From Artemia franciscana (Eukaryota > Arthropoda > Branchiopoda > Anostraca > Artemiidae): a DNA stretch of 64,000 nt. The stretch is taken from positions 26,955,658-27,019,657 of the forward strand of contig NC_088873.1 in NCBI RefSeq assembly GCF_032884065.1, given 5' to 3'. Numbering within the stretch: the stretch's first letter is position 1; each line of letters opens with the position of its first letter. The translations under genes and the position numbers were made by a program. The notes under the pieces are model-generated. The model saw nothing but the letters and a program-made list of their open reading frames with translations, did no database searches and had not been told where the DNA came from. Below, in pieces: positions 61,471-64,000 of this stretch.

Positions 61471-62344
61471 TACTTATTGCGACAAAATGAATCTTCGTAT
61501 ACAAGTTGAATAATGATGCCATAATCATTGGTTACAACCATAAATGGCGTTATAGTAAAATACTTTAAAGGGTGCCTTGGGTAGCGATGACAACGGAGTT
61601 CGTTCTTTACTAGTCATATTTTGCTATTCTGGCGTGTATGTCCTGGCTTATTCCGGCCAAAACTTAATGGTAAAACTTTGTTTTGAAAACAAATGCGATT
61701 TGCTGTTTTAACTGGTGGCTTAATATTTAAAGTTTGTAATTTGTGAAAACGTTTCTGAACATAATAGCGTCAAGAGAGTCTAGCTAAACGAAAGAGAAAC
61801 CGAAAGAAATATCAGAGCTAAGTCATCGAAACATCTTCTGCAAAAAAACAGCACTGCAATAAAAATACACAAAGAATCCTAGGATTTGGTACAGGACAAA
61901 GTCGCCAGAATACTCGTTTTTTATCAACCCAGCAAGAGCCTCAGATGCAAAATCAAAGTGTAGATCCCAGGAAAGATGTCGAAAAACATTTCGAAGAAAC
62001 CGAAGCATTATTTGAGGCTTCATCTCCAAAGTTACAAAAATCGGACGATTATAGATTGAATTGAGTGAAGAAGGATTTAGAAAAAGGGGGAGATATCAAT
62101 GCGCAAAGTGCAATTAGTAGTGACACCAGAAGTGCTGTGGAATAGTTAACATTAACACTTTCATTACCTTATAGAGTAGTTACATATTTAATTTTAGTGA
62201 TTGAAGGGAGAAAAGGTAACTTGTGGTATTGAAGTGCAAACACGAGATAAGTCCTGATTCGGTGCCGAAATGGGCAAAGTCTAAACGTCGGAATGGCTTG
62301 TTGCAAAAACGAAATAAGTACAAACTGCAGAATTTTGTAGTCGT
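61471..62344. other. MTRF1L-like intron, no feature recognised
   Basis: The - strand ORF 62029-61823 has no recognisable domain. Confidence 0.4.
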
Positions 62345-62700
62345 CAGGGTTGCAGTGGTTGCTGCACCTAGTAAAGGGCGAACCTCGGCCAAGAGTAACC
62401 CAAAATTAATTATTTTGAAAACAAATCGGATCGAAACAAAAAGTGCATCATTGGAATCGCCATGGCCGAAAACCCTACTAACTAACTACTAAGAAAACTC
62501 ATAGAGTCGTTTAGCTTGAACAACAAAGGAAATCTCTTTCACTTTTGCATGGGAAGCACTGATGTTTCCTCTCTTTTTTTCTTCTTAATTGTTAGAAGTG
62601 CTCTGGAACATCATAGAGAGCTGCTTAAGGGCTCATTTTAAAGGAAATTGCTGTATCTAGTGTCTTTTGTAATTAACAAAACACAATATTGAGAAATGAA
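62345..62700 (+). repeat. Dispersed intronic repeat, copy 2
   Basis: Partner of 61120-61470 in direct orientation. The blocks TGGTTGCTGCACCTAGTA, CCCAAAATTAATTATTTTGA, CTGGAACATCATAGAGAG and AAGGGCTCATTTTAAA match in order. Ends are undefined. Confidence 0.75.
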
Positions 62701-63478
62701 AGAATGTAAAAGTTAAAAATAATCCTTTTATTTTAGATGTTGACACCCTAAAATCTAGTTCAATACTGAACTAGAAATCCTTAAGTCTAATTCATTCTTT
62801 GGCCATTTTAGTCGTTCTACCTATATCCCACCTGAGGTAGCGGTGACAGCCTTCTTGTGGTACTCCTGAGAGTAGTAGGCTCAACTAAGCTCCTATTACC
62901 GCTAATTTTAACACTGCTCAGCTACTGGCTGTCCTGCTCTATATCGGCCCATAAAGCAAGGCATTTTGGGGAACAATTGCCGAGACTTGATAGACCGAAG
63001 CTATCAAGCTGCTAAAATCATGCTAAGGGGAAAGGATTCCTCTTGATATATGGAGCGCTGACCATGGTGAAAAGAAAAATCCATTGAGGAGCAATCTGAG
63101 GTGGGAGAAAAAATATATTTTTTTAGTGCAGATTCTGAGAATCAAATCAGATTTGTATGAAGTGATTCACAAATTTGATGTTTTTTCTTATTAAAAGAGT
63201 ACTCTCTTCATTAGTAGTGTGGGCCCAGTGGTGTTATACATTGTGGTTTTCTCTTGTATAGACAGTATTCCAAAAGTAGGTGTTTCAATTTTAGTTAATT
63301 GAGAAATTATTTTTTGATTAAGGACTAATTTTGGATGCTTCACAAAACTGGTGATTCTGGTCCAAATATCCGGATTGCCATTTTTAGTTAATATATTTTC
63401 TTTCCCATAATTTCCCAAATTCTAGGTGGAATTCCCTTCTATATGTAGGTGAGGAACTAACTATTTGTTATTTTACAG
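62701..63478. other. MTRF1L-like intron end
   Basis: No repeat or gene recognised. It ends in a good acceptor, TTATTTTACAG, before 63479. Confidence 0.5.
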
Positions 63479-63760
63479 GAGGCATTAGGAAAGCATCTGC
63501 GTCTATAACGGGTACCAGTGTCTTCAAGTACCTCCGCTATGAGGGTGGGATTCACCGGGTACAAAGAGTTCCGAAAACAGAGAGCAAAGGTCGTGTTCAT
63601 ACCAGTACAGCTGCGACTATTGTGCTGCCCCAGCCTACAGAACTTGTTGTTGAAATACATCCTAAAGATTTGAAGATAGAAACAAAAAGGGCTAGTGGAG
63701 CAGGTGGACAACATGTAAATACAACAGATAGTGCCGTTCGAATCGTCCATCTTCCCACAG
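63479..63760 (+). CDS. MTRF1L: MTRF1L-like gene, fourth coding exon with PxT and GGQ motifs
   Basis: Joins to the third exon through a split glycine codon. The translation has [40 protein letters not shown] and [20 protein letters not shown]. The PKT tripeptide (63571-63579) is the stop-codon-recognition PxT motif in the form seen in MTRF1L/mtRF1a, rather than the altered loop of vertebrate MTRF1. The catalytic GGQ is at 63703-63711. Donor GTAAGG follows at 63761. The remaining C-terminal exons lie outside the window. The ORF running on to 63963 is intron read-through. Confidence 0.96.
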
Positions 63761-64000
63761 GTAAGGCTGTCAAAATAAGTATGAAAAAAAGCATTTCCTC
63801 GCGCTTGTTTGAATTATTTAGGTTCGAAAATTTTAGAGAACATTTTAAGGCATTACATGTGAAAAATCAAAGTGAAAAAATGAAAATGTCAAAAAATCTC
63901 GCCATATTTCTTTCTGGTGAGGTAACTGTGGTGACCTGTGTCTTTCAGCCAGAGGACGCATAGGCTACCCTAATTTGGGGCTTTTTTCGAATGGGCTGGG
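63761..64000. other. Start of the next MTRF1L-like intron
   Basis: No further exon with the family C-terminal block was found before the window ends. Confidence 0.6.

Noticed and set aside
63761-63963. C-terminal extension of the MTRF1L-like exon
   Set aside because: It follows a good donor (GTAAGG) and lacks the conserved QQERSQ-type continuation expected after the LPTG of the GGQ domain.

Overview
The window looks like animal nuclear DNA, most likely from an arthropod. It is AT-rich, protein-coding exons are short and split by GT-AG introns of 2 to 12 kb, and well over half of what can be recognised between exons is mobile-element debris and simple repeats. Bacterial features (operons, ribosome binding sites, dense ORFs) are absent. 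A branchiopod crustacean such as a brine shrimp is possible, but that rests on overall texture and recollection of repeat sequences and is not proven here.

Three host loci are readable, all on the + strand. (1) Four terminal exons of a SPATA20-like gene (thioredoxin-domain/glycosidase-fold protein), 1074-10221, with compatible splice phases and a polyadenylation signal at 10284. (2) An N-terminal part of an axonemal dynein intermediate chain (DNAI2-like), about 19.2-29.9 kb: three exons in phase, then an in-frame stop; the WD-repeat part is not seen. (3) The first four coding exons of a mitochondrial class I peptide-chain release factor (MTRF1L-like), from 40923 past 63760 with the GGQ exon near the right edge; its first intron appears to be GC-AG.

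Between and inside these genes: a tRNA-derived SINE (95-236); a long foldback (2815-3765); an EN-RT LINE in reverse (11.0-13.65 kb); a modular hairpin-bearing repeat family of about 1.7 kb with four near-complete copies (25.2-27.0, 39.06-40.8, 54.36-57.6 split by a LINE, and 57.87-59.48 inverted) plus partial copies (15.2-16.8, 19.6-19.9, 20.3-20.7); a hAT transposase remnant (27.7-28.6 kb); decayed LINE and RTE pieces (32.3-34.5, 36.7-38.3); a Ty3/gypsy protease-integrase remnant lacking reverse transcriptase (35.1-36.4); and a compound Helitron cluster (42.28-48.76 kb) whose two outer 3' hairpin ends face outward into (TA)n tracts. The Helitron ORF carries nine 23-residue STPR-type repeats.

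The three host genes have no evident functional link. The most unusual content is the modular hairpin family (shared 12-base motif, terminal 20-base palindrome, repeated foldbacks, a recurring roughly 64-codon reading frame, one copy ending about 100 bases before the MTRF1L start codon) and the back-to-back Helitron complex.
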